This document shows positions 24,487 through 32,022 of a stretch of DNA of 39,652 nucleotides, in pieces (positions within the stretch are counted from its first letter, which is position 1; every line of letters begins with the position of its first letter). The position numbers were made by a program, and so were the translations under genes. Origin of the DNA: CAYGZQ01 sp964354375 [NCBI: uncultured Planctomycetota bacterium] (GTDB taxonomy: Bacteria > JAJVIF01 > JAPKYR01); contig CAYGZQ010000039.1 of assembly GCA_964354375.1 (NCBI GenBank), positions 1 through 39,652 of the forward strand. Direction: 5' to 3'. The notes below the pieces were generated by a model that saw only the letters and a list, made by a program, of their open reading frames with translations, did not search any database and was not told where the DNA came from.

Positions 24487-25665
24487 CTAATCGGGATTCC
24501 ACCAGAACAAGACCGTGTCCTGCGACACCGCCCCGCGATCGTGCACGAGCTCCTGGTAACCGTACATCGCGCACAGCGGCTCGGGCCATTCCTGGTAAAA
24601 TCGTCGCCCTATGTAGTGGATCAGCTCCCCGATCATGACAACACCGTCCCCGTCGAGATCGCCCGCATCCAGTATCGCATCGCGGAAAATCAGCCCAAGG
24701 TAGCCGCCTGCAAGTGAAGACGTGGCGTAGTCACTGACGACATCTTCCTCGCTGGACGCCAGCAGCACGACATCCGGCCTGTTGACGATATCCTCAGCGA
24801 AGCCGCCCGAATAGCAGGCATCGATCATCACGAGCGTAAGCCCGGCCTTGACGCCCTCCAGCATTCGGGACAGGTCGTTGTCGGCGAGATCGGTGTCTCT
24901 CAGCGAGATCACCTCGTCAAGCCCGTCGATTTCTCCGGCCCGATCCCTCGACGAAACCTGCGCATGGTCACCGTGGCCGGAAAAAAAGAATACGAACACG
25001 TCATTCGGACCGATCTCCGTCCCGACCTCATGTAGTGCGTTCTCAAGGCTCATCAGAGTGGCTTCGCTATTAACCAGAAGGACTGAGTCTTCAGGATTCA
25101 TGAGCCCGACGTCGAAAAACGCCTGACAAAGCGCCTTTGCGTCCAGGTCGCATGCGGGAGCTTCCTCCAGAGCCCATCCGTAATCGCTCACACCGACGAA
25201 TACGCCAAAAAACCGCGGCGGCGTCCGGACCTGCACATCGAGTTGATAACTGCCCGACTGGGGATAGTGCGTCGTGCACGAAATCTCGTAGTCGCCCGAC
25301 CTGGGCACCGGAATGACAAGTCGCGAGTCCGATCCCGTCTCGAAGGAGTAATCGTCGTTCTCCCATTGAACGTCGCCCGGACCCGTGACTATGAGGTAGC
25401 TGTCCACCTTCGTGGAGGATTGCGTGACCGTGAGAAGGTTCCCGGCCCTGCAATACATCGCATAACTGTCGTAGTAACAGTTGTCCTCAAACTGGGGATC
25501 GTCCGAATCGAGAATGCCGAGCTCCCTGTCGCCTGAATGGAGACGATGCTCATCCGCGTACGCCGTCGGTGAAATGAGCACCAGAAGCAGCGGGATGAGA
25601 ACGAACGGCAGATGGTTCCTCGCGAATCGGAATGTCGAAAACGGCCTTTCGGCGGAATGAATCAT
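24487..25665 (-). CDS. Secreted caspase-like (C14) peptidase with PPC domain
   Basis: About 390 residues. A signal peptide (FVLIPLLLVLISPTAYA) is followed by a beta-sandwich resembling the bacterial pre-peptidase domain (about 45-140; DSYLIVTGPGDVQWENDD). The caspase/metacaspase domain comes next (about 150-370), with the catalytic His in FFFSGHGD and the catalytic Cys in MIDACYSGG. An EF-hand-like Ca2+ loop DAGDLDGDGVVMIGEL (about 335-350) lies near the C-terminus, in keeping with calcium-activated metacaspases. The catalytic dyad is intact. A longer start at 25698 is possible, but a TAGTAT box overlaps it and the 25665 start leads directly into the signal peptide. Substrate and role are unknown. 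Confidence 0.86.
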   Translation of the reverse strand: MIHSAERPFSTFRFARNHLPFVLIPLLLVLISPTAYADEHRLHSGDRELGILDSDDPQFEDNCYYDSYAMYCRAGNLLTVTQSSTKVDSYLIVTGPGDVQWENDDYSFETGSDSRLVIPVPRSGDYEISCTTHYPQSGSYQLDVQVRTPPRFFGVFVGVSDYGWALEEAPACDLDAKALCQAFFDVGLMNPEDSVLLVNSEATLMSLENALHEVGTEIGPNDVFVFFFSGHGDHAQVSSRDRAGEIDGLDEVISLRDTDLADNDLSRMLEGVKAGLTLVMIDACYSGGFAEDIVNRPDVVLLASSEEDVVSDYATSSLAGGYLGLIFRDAILDAGDLDGDGVVMIGELIHYIGRRFYQEWPEPLCAMYGYQELVHDRGAVSQDTVLFWWNPD

Positions 25666-25688
25666 CTTGGCTTGACCTGTTGCGCTCA

Positions 25689-25694
25689 ATACTA
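25689..25694 (-). promoter_or_regulatory. Possible -10 of the caspase-like gene
   Basis: On the minus strand, TAGTAT lies 23 nt before the ATG at 25665, with a poor -35 (TTCGCG) at 17 nt. Confidence 0.35.
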
Positions 25695-25729
25695 CCATCT
25701 ACGCAAAGCACCGCGAAACAGGGAAGTAG

Positions 25730-25797
25730 CCCGGGAACCTGTTTCATTACACGATTGCGGCGACTTTCGTATGACCCGGACGAAACAGGTTCCCGGG
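25730..25797. repeat. Perfect 16-bp inverted repeat
   Basis: CCCGGGAACCTGTTTC (25730-25745) and GAAACAGGTTCCCGGG (25782-25797) are exact complements 36 nt apart. It is a small MITE- or REP-like element in the gap upstream of the caspase-like gene. Confidence 0.7.
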
Positions 25798-25933
25798 ATT
25801 GTTACTCTGAAGACCTCCAGATGATCACGAGCTCAGGGGCCTGACCGTAAGGGAGGGCGTGCAGCTCCTTGAGGGAGTGAGGAGCCGGAACACACCCTTG
25901 CTTGCGCGCGGGTCCCTGACTGCCAGGGAATAT

Positions 25934-26007
25934 GGGGACTGGCACGGATTTCGCCCGTACTGTCGCAGCTCCCTATGCGTCTCTGGGCGAAATCCGTGCC
26001 TGTCCCC
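25934..26007. repeat. GGGGACNGGCAC element, copy 1
   Basis: Arms GGGGACTGGCACGG...CGCCC (25934-25956) and its inverted counterpart (25985-26007) match at 22 of 23 positions. The terminal motif is shared with 31940-31997 and 34054-34111. Confidence 0.75.
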
Positions 26008-26081
26008 ACCCTAGGCCTCAGGCGGAAGAAAGGCAGAACACGATCCGGGCCGTTCCCCATAGTCCACATTTTCCCAAATTT

Positions 26082-26156
26082 CGTTGCAAATAGGTCTTGA
26101 CACGGCGACTTCCTGCGGATATAATATGCAACGTAGGACATTGAACCGTTGCATAT
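26082..26156. promoter_or_regulatory. Three half-sites around the 26097 promoter
   Basis: ATATGCAACG (26124-26133) and CGTTGCATAT (26147-26156) form a perfect 10-bp inverted repeat with a 13-nt spacer over the -10 end and the transcription start. A third half-site, CGTTGCAAAT (26082-26091), lies just before the -35. This is the layout of an operator bound by a repressor at several sites. Confidence 0.6.
26097..26125 (+). promoter_or_regulatory. Fully consensus sigma-70 promoter
   Basis: TTGACA (26097-26102), 17 nt and TATAAT (26120-26125). It is the only exact match to both hexamers that I found in the window. Confidence 0.85.
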
Positions 26157-26210
26157 CCGTACACAGGCCCCGATCACAGAGGCCCGTGCGCGAAGAAAGG
26201 ATGGATCGCC

Positions 26211-26615
26211 ATGGTACACAAACAGGCTCGCGGACTACCGGCATCGATTGCGTCGATTATGTGCTTCGTGCTCGGGGGGCTTTTTGCCCTTTTCAGCGGG
26301 ACGGAATCGATAGGCGGCTTCACCCGGCGACCCATCGATCCGGCGTTTGCGATCGGGGGGCTGATGGAGATCGCCACTTTCGCGCTCCCGCTTTTCATCG
26401 CGGGCTGGCTTCTGTGGGTTCACCCGAAGATCGGGGCGTGGGTTCTCGTGTGCTTCGGCCTGACAATGGGTATCTGGATGACCTTCGGCTGGGCCGTCCC
26501 GCGAAACGTCACCGATTGGGTGATCCGCATCCTGCTGATCGCCTTGCCAATTGTCCTCGGTGCCCTGACCCTTCTGATCCGTCCGTCCTCTCTGAGGACA
26601 CCATCGAGCAACTGA
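26211..26615 (+). CDS. Small four-helix membrane protein
   Basis: 134 residues with four hydrophobic segments (about 12-30, 45-68, 72-95 and 104-124). There is no family motif I can name. AAAGGA lies 9 nt before the ATG. It is driven by a fully consensus promoter overlapped by a dyad operator, so it is probably tightly regulated and strongly expressed when induced; the 5' leader is about 80 nt. The gap before it (25699-26080) holds repeats and no gene. It is followed 49 nt later by the MeaB-like gene, which seems to have its own start signal. Confidence 0.65.
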   Translation: MVHKQARGLPASIASIMCFVLGGLFALFSGTESIGGFTRRPIDPAFAIGGLMEIATFALPLFIAGWLLWVHPKIGAWVLVCFGLTMGIWMTFGWAVPRNVTDWVIRILLIALPIVLGALTLLIRPSSLRTPSSN

Positions 26616-26650
26616 CCCCCGGTCCCCTCCATGCCCCGCCTCTTGTGTGC

Positions 26651-26656
26651 TACAAT
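26651..26656 (+). promoter_or_regulatory. -10 box of the MeaB-like gene
   Basis: TACAAT lies 8 nt before the ATG with no Shine-Dalgarno, again fitting a leaderless mRNA. No -35 is evident. Confidence 0.45.
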
Positions 26657-26664
26657 CGACCGCG

Positions 26665-27627
26665 ATGTCGCATGTTGATATCGAGAAGCTCCTCGAACAG
26701 GCCGCCTCGCCGGGCAAAGCCGGGCATCGCGCCCTGGGACGTCTCGTGAGGCTTGTCGACGACAACGCGCCGGAATCGCTTGCCATCGACAAGGCGGTCA
26801 GGTCCAGGGCCTTCCGCGCGGCCAGGATCGGCCTTACCGGTCCGCCCGGCGCGGGAAAATCCTCCCTGATAGCGTCCTCCCTCGAAATCCTCGCGTCCCT
26901 CGACATCAGAATCGGCGTGCTTGCGGTCGATCCCACGAGCCCGTTCACCGGCGGCGCGCTGCTTGGTGATCGCGTCAGGCTGAAAGGTCCCATAGGCGAC
27001 AACGTGTTTTTCAGGAGCCTCGCAAGCCGCGGAGCGATGGGCGGTTTGTCCCGCGCGATTTGGCCCGCCTCAAGGCTCCTCGACTGGTGGGGCGCGGACC
27101 TCATCCTGATCGAGACCGTGGGAAGCGGACAGCTCGGCACGGCGGTCGGCGATGTGGCCGACCTTGTCGTGGCGATCCTCACACCGGAGGCGGGCGACGG
27201 CGTGCAGTCGATGAAGGCGGGCGTGATGGAGCTCGCGGATTGTTTCATTGTAAACAAATGCGACCGTCCCGGCGCCGAGCTTCTCATGAAGGAGCTGAGA
27301 CTGGTGCAGGAGGAGGCAAAAGGCGCAGGCAGGTCGGTTGAGGTCTTTCAGACGAGCGCGCTGAACGACGAAGGGATAACCGAGGCCGTGAAAGGGATCA
27401 GGGCTCTTCTGAAAAGCCTCGACGAGAGCGGAGAGATCGCGAGACGGCGAATCGGGCAGGTCGGAAGAGAGATCGAGTACCTCGCCGAGGCGCTCATGCA
27501 CGATCGGATCATGTCGCGGCTTGGAGGTTCGGATGCGTGGGAGAGCACGCTGATTGAGTGGGCCGGAATGATCCTCAGACGTCAGGCCACCCCCGCCGAG
27601 GCGGCCGAACAACTCGCCGGGAACTGA
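26665..27627 (+). CDS. MeaB/ArgK-family G3E GTPase
   Basis: 320 residues. MeaB-type GTPases guard and load cobalamin-dependent acyl-CoA mutases. Seen here: Walker A GLTGPPGAGKSSL (about residues 55-67), VLAVDPTSPFTGGALLGDRVR, a Walker B/switch-like LILIETVGSGQLGTAV, and a guanine-specificity motif read as NKCD in FIVNKCDRPGAE. The family usually reads ETVGVGQSE and NKxD, so this copy is divergent. The start at ATG 26665, not 26647, is chosen from the TACAAT box at 26651-26656. No mutase gene lies in the window, so the client enzyme is unknown. Confidence 0.87.
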   Translation: MSHVDIEKLLEQAASPGKAGHRALGRLVRLVDDNAPESLAIDKAVRSRAFRAARIGLTGPPGAGKSSLIASSLEILASLDIRIGVLAVDPTSPFTGGALLGDRVRLKGPIGDNVFFRSLASRGAMGGLSRAIWPASRLLDWWGADLILIETVGSGQLGTAVGDVADLVVAILTPEAGDGVQSMKAGVMELADCFIVNKCDRPGAELLMKELRLVQEEAKGAGRSVEVFQTSALNDEGITEAVKGIRALLKSLDESGEIARRRIGQVGREIEYLAEALMHDRIMSRLGGSDAWESTLIEWAGMILRRQATPAEAAEQLAGN

Positions 27628-27635
27628 CTGGTATC

Positions 27636-27663
27636 TTGACGCCGGCCCGTGAAGTGGTATATT
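27636..27663 (+). promoter_or_regulatory. Promoter of the propeller lipoprotein cluster
   Basis: TTGACG (27636-27641), 16 nt and TATATT (27658-27663). The leader is about 160 nt and may serve the first two or all three lipoprotein genes. Confidence 0.65.
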
Positions 27664-27832
27664 GAATTCTGTACCCCGGAATTTTCAGGAGAGTGCGCGC
27701 GTGGGTATTGCTGTGAGTTTCTTCCTTTTCGTTCAATCCTCTGTTCTACGGTCAATTCCATCCGCGTGTGGATGAACATCGCTCGCCGGGGTGTTGCATT
27801 TCTCCTCTCCATCAAGTACTGGAGGCATTGAC

Positions 27833-29887
27833 ATGAAATCAGTGCAATTCACCACAGCCGTTCTTCTCGCCGGGCTGCTAGCTGTCGGCTGCGGCGGGGG
27901 CGGAAACAAGCTGATCGTGGGGAACATTTCCGGTCCCGACTCGGTCGATGAGGGAGTCTGGGCCCAGTACGAGGTCGATGCGTCCGGCGACTCAGGGATC
28001 ACCTGCCAGTGGTCGGTCGACCCTGCCGGAGCCGCGGAGTTCGACAAGACCGATGGGCTGAAAGTGAAGATCAAGCCCGTCGAGGTGAGCGGCGATACGA
28101 TGGTCGTGCTGGGCGTAATGATCGTGTCGGACAAGGACGGTCCGGTCGTGCGGGAGAAGGACGTTACGATCCTCGATGTTGGGGACCACGGCGGAAACCT
28201 GCTGGTCGGAGCAATACAGGGACCCCTGTCGCTTGACTCCGCCGAGACCGGAGCATATAGCGTCTCCGCGAGCGGCGATACCGGAATCACGTACCAATGG
28301 TCGTGCGAGCCCGTCAATGCGGGCGCCTTCGATTCGCCGACATCAGCGTCCACCGATTTCACCGCCGCCTCGGTTACGCAGGATATCGACATCTCGATAA
28401 GGGTCGAGGTGAACTCGGATAATGGCGGTCCCGTGACAAAATCGCTCGTGGTTCTGATTATGGAGCCGCCGAGCCAGCATCCGAACGGCTGGGCGCGTAC
28501 CTGGGGCTCTCACTATACGTACGGATTCCCGGAAACCGGCTACGGGCTGGCTCCGGACGGATACGGCGGCGTGTATGTTGCCGGGAGCTTTTTTCACCAT
28601 GCAGACTTCGATCCCGGTCCGGGTCAGGACCTTCAGTATCTTGATGCCTTCAGCCCGGGTGCCTACCTGTGCACCTATGGTTCGGACGGGAACTATCTCT
28701 GGTCTCGGGTCTGGGGCGGGGGCGGTTCGACGACTGCGCGCGATGTCGAGGTCGATGCCTCCGGGAACGTCTATGTGGTCGGATACTTCGAGGGCGTGGC
28801 CGACTTTGACCCGAGCCTGACCATGTATTGGACCGCGGAGTCTCATGGATACTCGGACGCCTTTATCAGCAAATTCGATTCCGGCGGCAACCATATCTGG
28901 ACCGACACCTGGGGAGGAACCGGCTCGGACACTGCTGCCTCAGTCGAGATCGACGAGGAAGGCCATATCTATATTTCGGGGAGTTTTGAGCACCTGGTCG
29001 ATTTCAACCCCCACTACTCATTGGAGGAGAGTCGCTGGTCCGCCGGTGGCGCCGACGGGTACCTGCTCAAGCTCGATTACACCAGCGCCTTCAAATGGGT
29101 GCTCACCTGGGGAGGCAACTACAACGACCTGACGAACGACATGGCTGTCGATTCGAAGGGAGCGCTCTACATCACCGGTACTTTCGGGAGCGTGGGGGGG
29201 GATTTCGCGCCGGGTCCGCAAGTACATGAGCTTTCGCCGGTCGGCGAATATGACGCCTATTTGATCAAATACGATCCTAAGAACGATTTCCAGTGGGCGC
29301 TCTCGTTGGGTGGGACGTCCATGGATTACGGGATTCAGGTCGCCGTGGATGGTTCAAGGAATGTCTACTGCGTGGGTTCGTTCGAAAGCTTTGTTGATCT
29401 CGATCCCGGACCCGGCGACGCCGAGCATACATCGTACGGATACTTCGACGGCTTCCTCGTCAAGTTCAACCCGTCGGGCCAGTACTGCTGGGATGCAACC
29501 TTTGGATGGGATGGACAGGATTCAGGCTGCGCAGTCGACGTGTGCAGCGACGACTCCGTCATCGTGGGCGGCGGGTTTCAGGGCACGGTCGACCTCGATA
29601 TGGAGGGAACCCACAAGTACCTTTACACGCCCAGTCTTGGAGCTTTCCTCCTTAAGCTGAACAAGGACGGCGGCTATCGGTGGGCGCAGTCCTGGGACAC
29701 CGGCGCGTACTTCGCTCCCACCGACCCCCTGGCTCGCATCCTGGTCAATGAAGACGACAGCATTTACGCGACGGGATTGTTCATGGGCAGCAAGGATTTC
29801 GATCCCGGGCCGAACGTGGAAATCCATACCGCCGACGGCGATATGGACTGCTATCTCGTCCTGATGCCGTCCGACGGCAACTGGTGA
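27833..29887 (+). CDS. Ig-like plus seven-repeat propeller lipoprotein 1
   Basis: 684 residues. The signal peptide ends in LLAVGC with Cys20, followed by a Gly run. Two Ig-like domains follow (about 25-115 and 120-210), beginning NISGPDSVDEG and AIQGPLSLDSAE and each holding a QWS Trp. Seven repeats of about 65 residues run from about 218 to the end; each starts with a W..xWGG-type strand, then a GNVYVVGYF-type strand and a DFDPGPG-type acidic loop. Seven SBBP-like repeats suggest one closed seven-bladed beta-propeller. The protein is lipid-anchored and probably exposed on the surface. It ends in DGNW like paralogue 2. GGAGG lies 7 nt before the ATG; the gap to paralogue 2 is 28 nt. Confidence 0.85.
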   Translation: MKSVQFTTAVLLAGLLAVGCGGGGNKLIVGNISGPDSVDEGVWAQYEVDASGDSGITCQWSVDPAGAAEFDKTDGLKVKIKPVEVSGDTMVVLGVMIVSDKDGPVVREKDVTILDVGDHGGNLLVGAIQGPLSLDSAETGAYSVSASGDTGITYQWSCEPVNAGAFDSPTSASTDFTAASVTQDIDISIRVEVNSDNGGPVTKSLVVLIMEPPSQHPNGWARTWGSHYTYGFPETGYGLAPDGYGGVYVAGSFFHHADFDPGPGQDLQYLDAFSPGAYLCTYGSDGNYLWSRVWGGGGSTTARDVEVDASGNVYVVGYFEGVADFDPSLTMYWTAESHGYSDAFISKFDSGGNHIWTDTWGGTGSDTAASVEIDEEGHIYISGSFEHLVDFNPHYSLEESRWSAGGADGYLLKLDYTSAFKWVLTWGGNYNDLTNDMAVDSKGALYITGTFGSVGGDFAPGPQVHELSPVGEYDAYLIKYDPKNDFQWALSLGGTSMDYGIQVAVDGSRNVYCVGSFESFVDLDPGPGDAEHTSYGYFDGFLVKFNPSGQYCWDATFGWDGQDSGCAVDVCSDDSVIVGGGFQGTVDLDMEGTHKYLYTPSLGAFLLKLNKDGGYRWAQSWDTGAYFAPTDPLARILVNEDDSIYATGLFMGSKDFDPGPNVEIHTADGDMDCYLVLMPSDGNW

Positions 29888-29915
29888 GCCGCAACCGATG
29901 TCCGGAGGATTGATT

Positions 29916-31919
29916 ATGAGATCGACGATAATAACAGTCGCAGTATTGCTTCTCCTCGGTTTCGCTTCCGGCTGCGGATCGGGCGGCGGAGGCTTGATCC
30001 TCGACCAAATCGAGGGACCGGCCGCCGTGATCGAGAAGGAATCGGCCGACTTCACCGTCTCCGCGCGAGGCGACACCCGAATCGCTTACCTCTGGGCGGT
30101 CAACCCCCCGGACGCGGGCTCGTTCTCGGCGTACGACAAGGTCAAGGTCACATTCACCGCGAGCGGCGTCCCCAAAGACCTTGACGCGGTGATCAGCGTC
30201 GTTATTGTCTCCGATCACTACGGCCCCCTCGTGAGAATGACCGACATCGTGGTTAAGGACAGAGGACCTCAGGACCAGCTTTCGGTCAGTGAAATCGATG
30301 GGCCGGCCGCTCTGAACGAGAACGAGGCCACTCTATACACCGTGAGCGCGAGCGGCGCCGATTCGTTCACATACATTTGGTCGTGCGAACCCGCCGAGGC
30401 GGGCGCCTTCCAGTATCCCGCATTGCCCGCTACCACCTTCACTCCCGCGAAGGTCGTTGAAGACATAAATGTCGTCTTAAGCGTCATCGTCCGACCGTCG
30501 AACGCCGATCCGGTAGAGAGAACAAAATCGGTCACGGTCCTGGACTCGATTCCCGAAGGCTGGGCAAGAGCATGGGGCGGGGAGCAGTCAACCTACGACT
30601 CCGCTGAAAAGGTATGCGTAGACAACACGGGGTCGGTCCTGGTCGTGGGCAATTTCCAGGGTTCGTGTGATTTCGATCCGTCGCCCGACAAAGAATGGAA
30701 TATCTTTACCGCGGTTCCCGGCATGTATATTGCGAAGTACAACTCGGAGGGGGATTTCGAGGGAGCGAGTCTTCTCGCGACTGGGCCTGATCCATATATT
30801 GGCGGCCTTGCCGTAGATGATTCGGGAAGCGCATATGTGGCTGGTGGCTTCGATAACTGGATCGAGTACCGCCACGAGGGGGTCCCGGTTCAGTACTATT
30901 CGCACGGCAATTACGACGCCTTTCTTCTCAAGGCCGATTCGCAAGGCAGGGTCCTCTGGCTGAAGACCTGGGGCGGTGCCGATCTAGCTTACAGCAGCGC
31001 AGTTGCGATCGACGAGTCGGGAAAGCCGTACGCGGCTGGATATTTCAACTCCGATGTTGACTTCGATCCCGGACCCGCCGTGCTCAACCGTCACGCGGTC
31101 GGCGGCATCGACGCGTATCTTGTCAAATATACCCCTTCAGGAGACCTCGAGTGGGCTCAGACCTGGGGAGGCATAGCTGACGAAGAAGTGTACGATATGG
31201 CCATTGACTCGGAAAGCAACATCTGTGTCGCGGGGAGTTTCGATTCTGCTCAGTGTGACTTCGATCCGGGACCCGCTGTGCACGTCTTTTCGCCCTTCGG
31301 CTCCCGCGATGCATATGTCTCAAGATTCAATCGGGATGGGGTTCTCAGATCCGCTTGGGCCTGGGGTGGCGAGGGAGACGACATAGCTCAGTCTCTGGAT
31401 GTGGGCGAGGACGGGGAAGTCTATGTGGCCGGATTGTTCGGTGACATGGCGGATTTCGATCCGGGACCGGGTTCCGAGCTCCGTTTCGCGACTCCTGGTT
31501 ACTCTGATTCCTACCTTGCTGGATACGGTCCCGAAGGGGAGTTTGTGTGGGTGTCGACATGGGGACCGGGTTTGAATGTGAACGCCATTCGGCATGACAG
31601 CGAGGGATTTGTCGTCATGAACGCCTACCTTGATCTGCCCGTGGATGTTGATCCTGGACCTGGGATTGAGTATTTCCCTGCGTATTCAGTGGTGCTCATC
31701 AAGATGGATGGAAGCGGCAATTACCAGTGGGCCCGAACATGGGGCGGCTACTATGCATGGTGTTCTGACATAAGTTTCGACGACACGTGCGCCATCTACG
31801 CGGTGGGAGGCTTCATGGGACAGGCGGATTTGAATCCGGGCCCTGCCGAACAGATCTTCCAGACCCCGTATAGTTACAGTTGCTACTTGAGCAAAACGCC
31901 GAAGGATGGCAACTGGTGA
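29916..31919 (+). CDS. Ig-like plus seven-repeat propeller lipoprotein 2
   Basis: 667 residues with the same layout as its neighbours. FASGC puts the lipid Cys at position 20, then a Gly run. Two Ig-like domains start at QIEGPAAVIEKE and EIDGPAALNENE, and seven propeller repeats follow. The second blade has lost its DFDPGPG loop (it reads IEYRHEGVP), while blades 3-6 keep DFDPGP or DVDPGPG. It ends in DGNW. The ATG at 29916 is chosen over 29898 because GGAGG stands 7 nt before it. The start region CCGATGTCCGGAGGA is nearly repeated before paralogue 3, a trace of duplication. Co-transcription with paralogue 1 is likely. Confidence 0.85.
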   Translation: MRSTIITVAVLLLLGFASGCGSGGGGLILDQIEGPAAVIEKESADFTVSARGDTRIAYLWAVNPPDAGSFSAYDKVKVTFTASGVPKDLDAVISVVIVSDHYGPLVRMTDIVVKDRGPQDQLSVSEIDGPAALNENEATLYTVSASGADSFTYIWSCEPAEAGAFQYPALPATTFTPAKVVEDINVVLSVIVRPSNADPVERTKSVTVLDSIPEGWARAWGGEQSTYDSAEKVCVDNTGSVLVVGNFQGSCDFDPSPDKEWNIFTAVPGMYIAKYNSEGDFEGASLLATGPDPYIGGLAVDDSGSAYVAGGFDNWIEYRHEGVPVQYYSHGNYDAFLLKADSQGRVLWLKTWGGADLAYSSAVAIDESGKPYAAGYFNSDVDFDPGPAVLNRHAVGGIDAYLVKYTPSGDLEWAQTWGGIADEEVYDMAIDSESNICVAGSFDSAQCDFDPGPAVHVFSPFGSRDAYVSRFNRDGVLRSAWAWGGEGDDIAQSLDVGEDGEVYVAGLFGDMADFDPGPGSELRFATPGYSDSYLAGYGPEGEFVWVSTWGPGLNVNAIRHDSEGFVVMNAYLDLPVDVDPGPGIEYFPAYSVVLIKMDGSGNYQWARTWGGYYAWCSDISFDDTCAIYAVGGFMGQADLNPGPAEQIFQTPYSYSCYLSKTPKDGNW

Positions 31920-31939
31920 GTCCGGCGCATAAATACACC

Positions 31940-31997
31940 GGGGACTGGCACACCGATTTCGTCCGCCGCGGCGGACGAGATCGGGGTGCCTGTCCCC
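31940..31997. repeat. GGGGACNGGCAC element, copy 2
   Basis: A 58-nt hairpin. The GGGGACTGGCAC-led and GTGCCTGTCCCC-ended arms of 29 nt match at 26 positions and meet at CCGCCGCGGCGG. It lies between paralogues 2 and 3 and could attenuate or stabilise the transcript. Confidence 0.8.
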
Positions 31998-32022
31998 ACT
32001 CCCGATGTCAGGAGGAAGCAAT

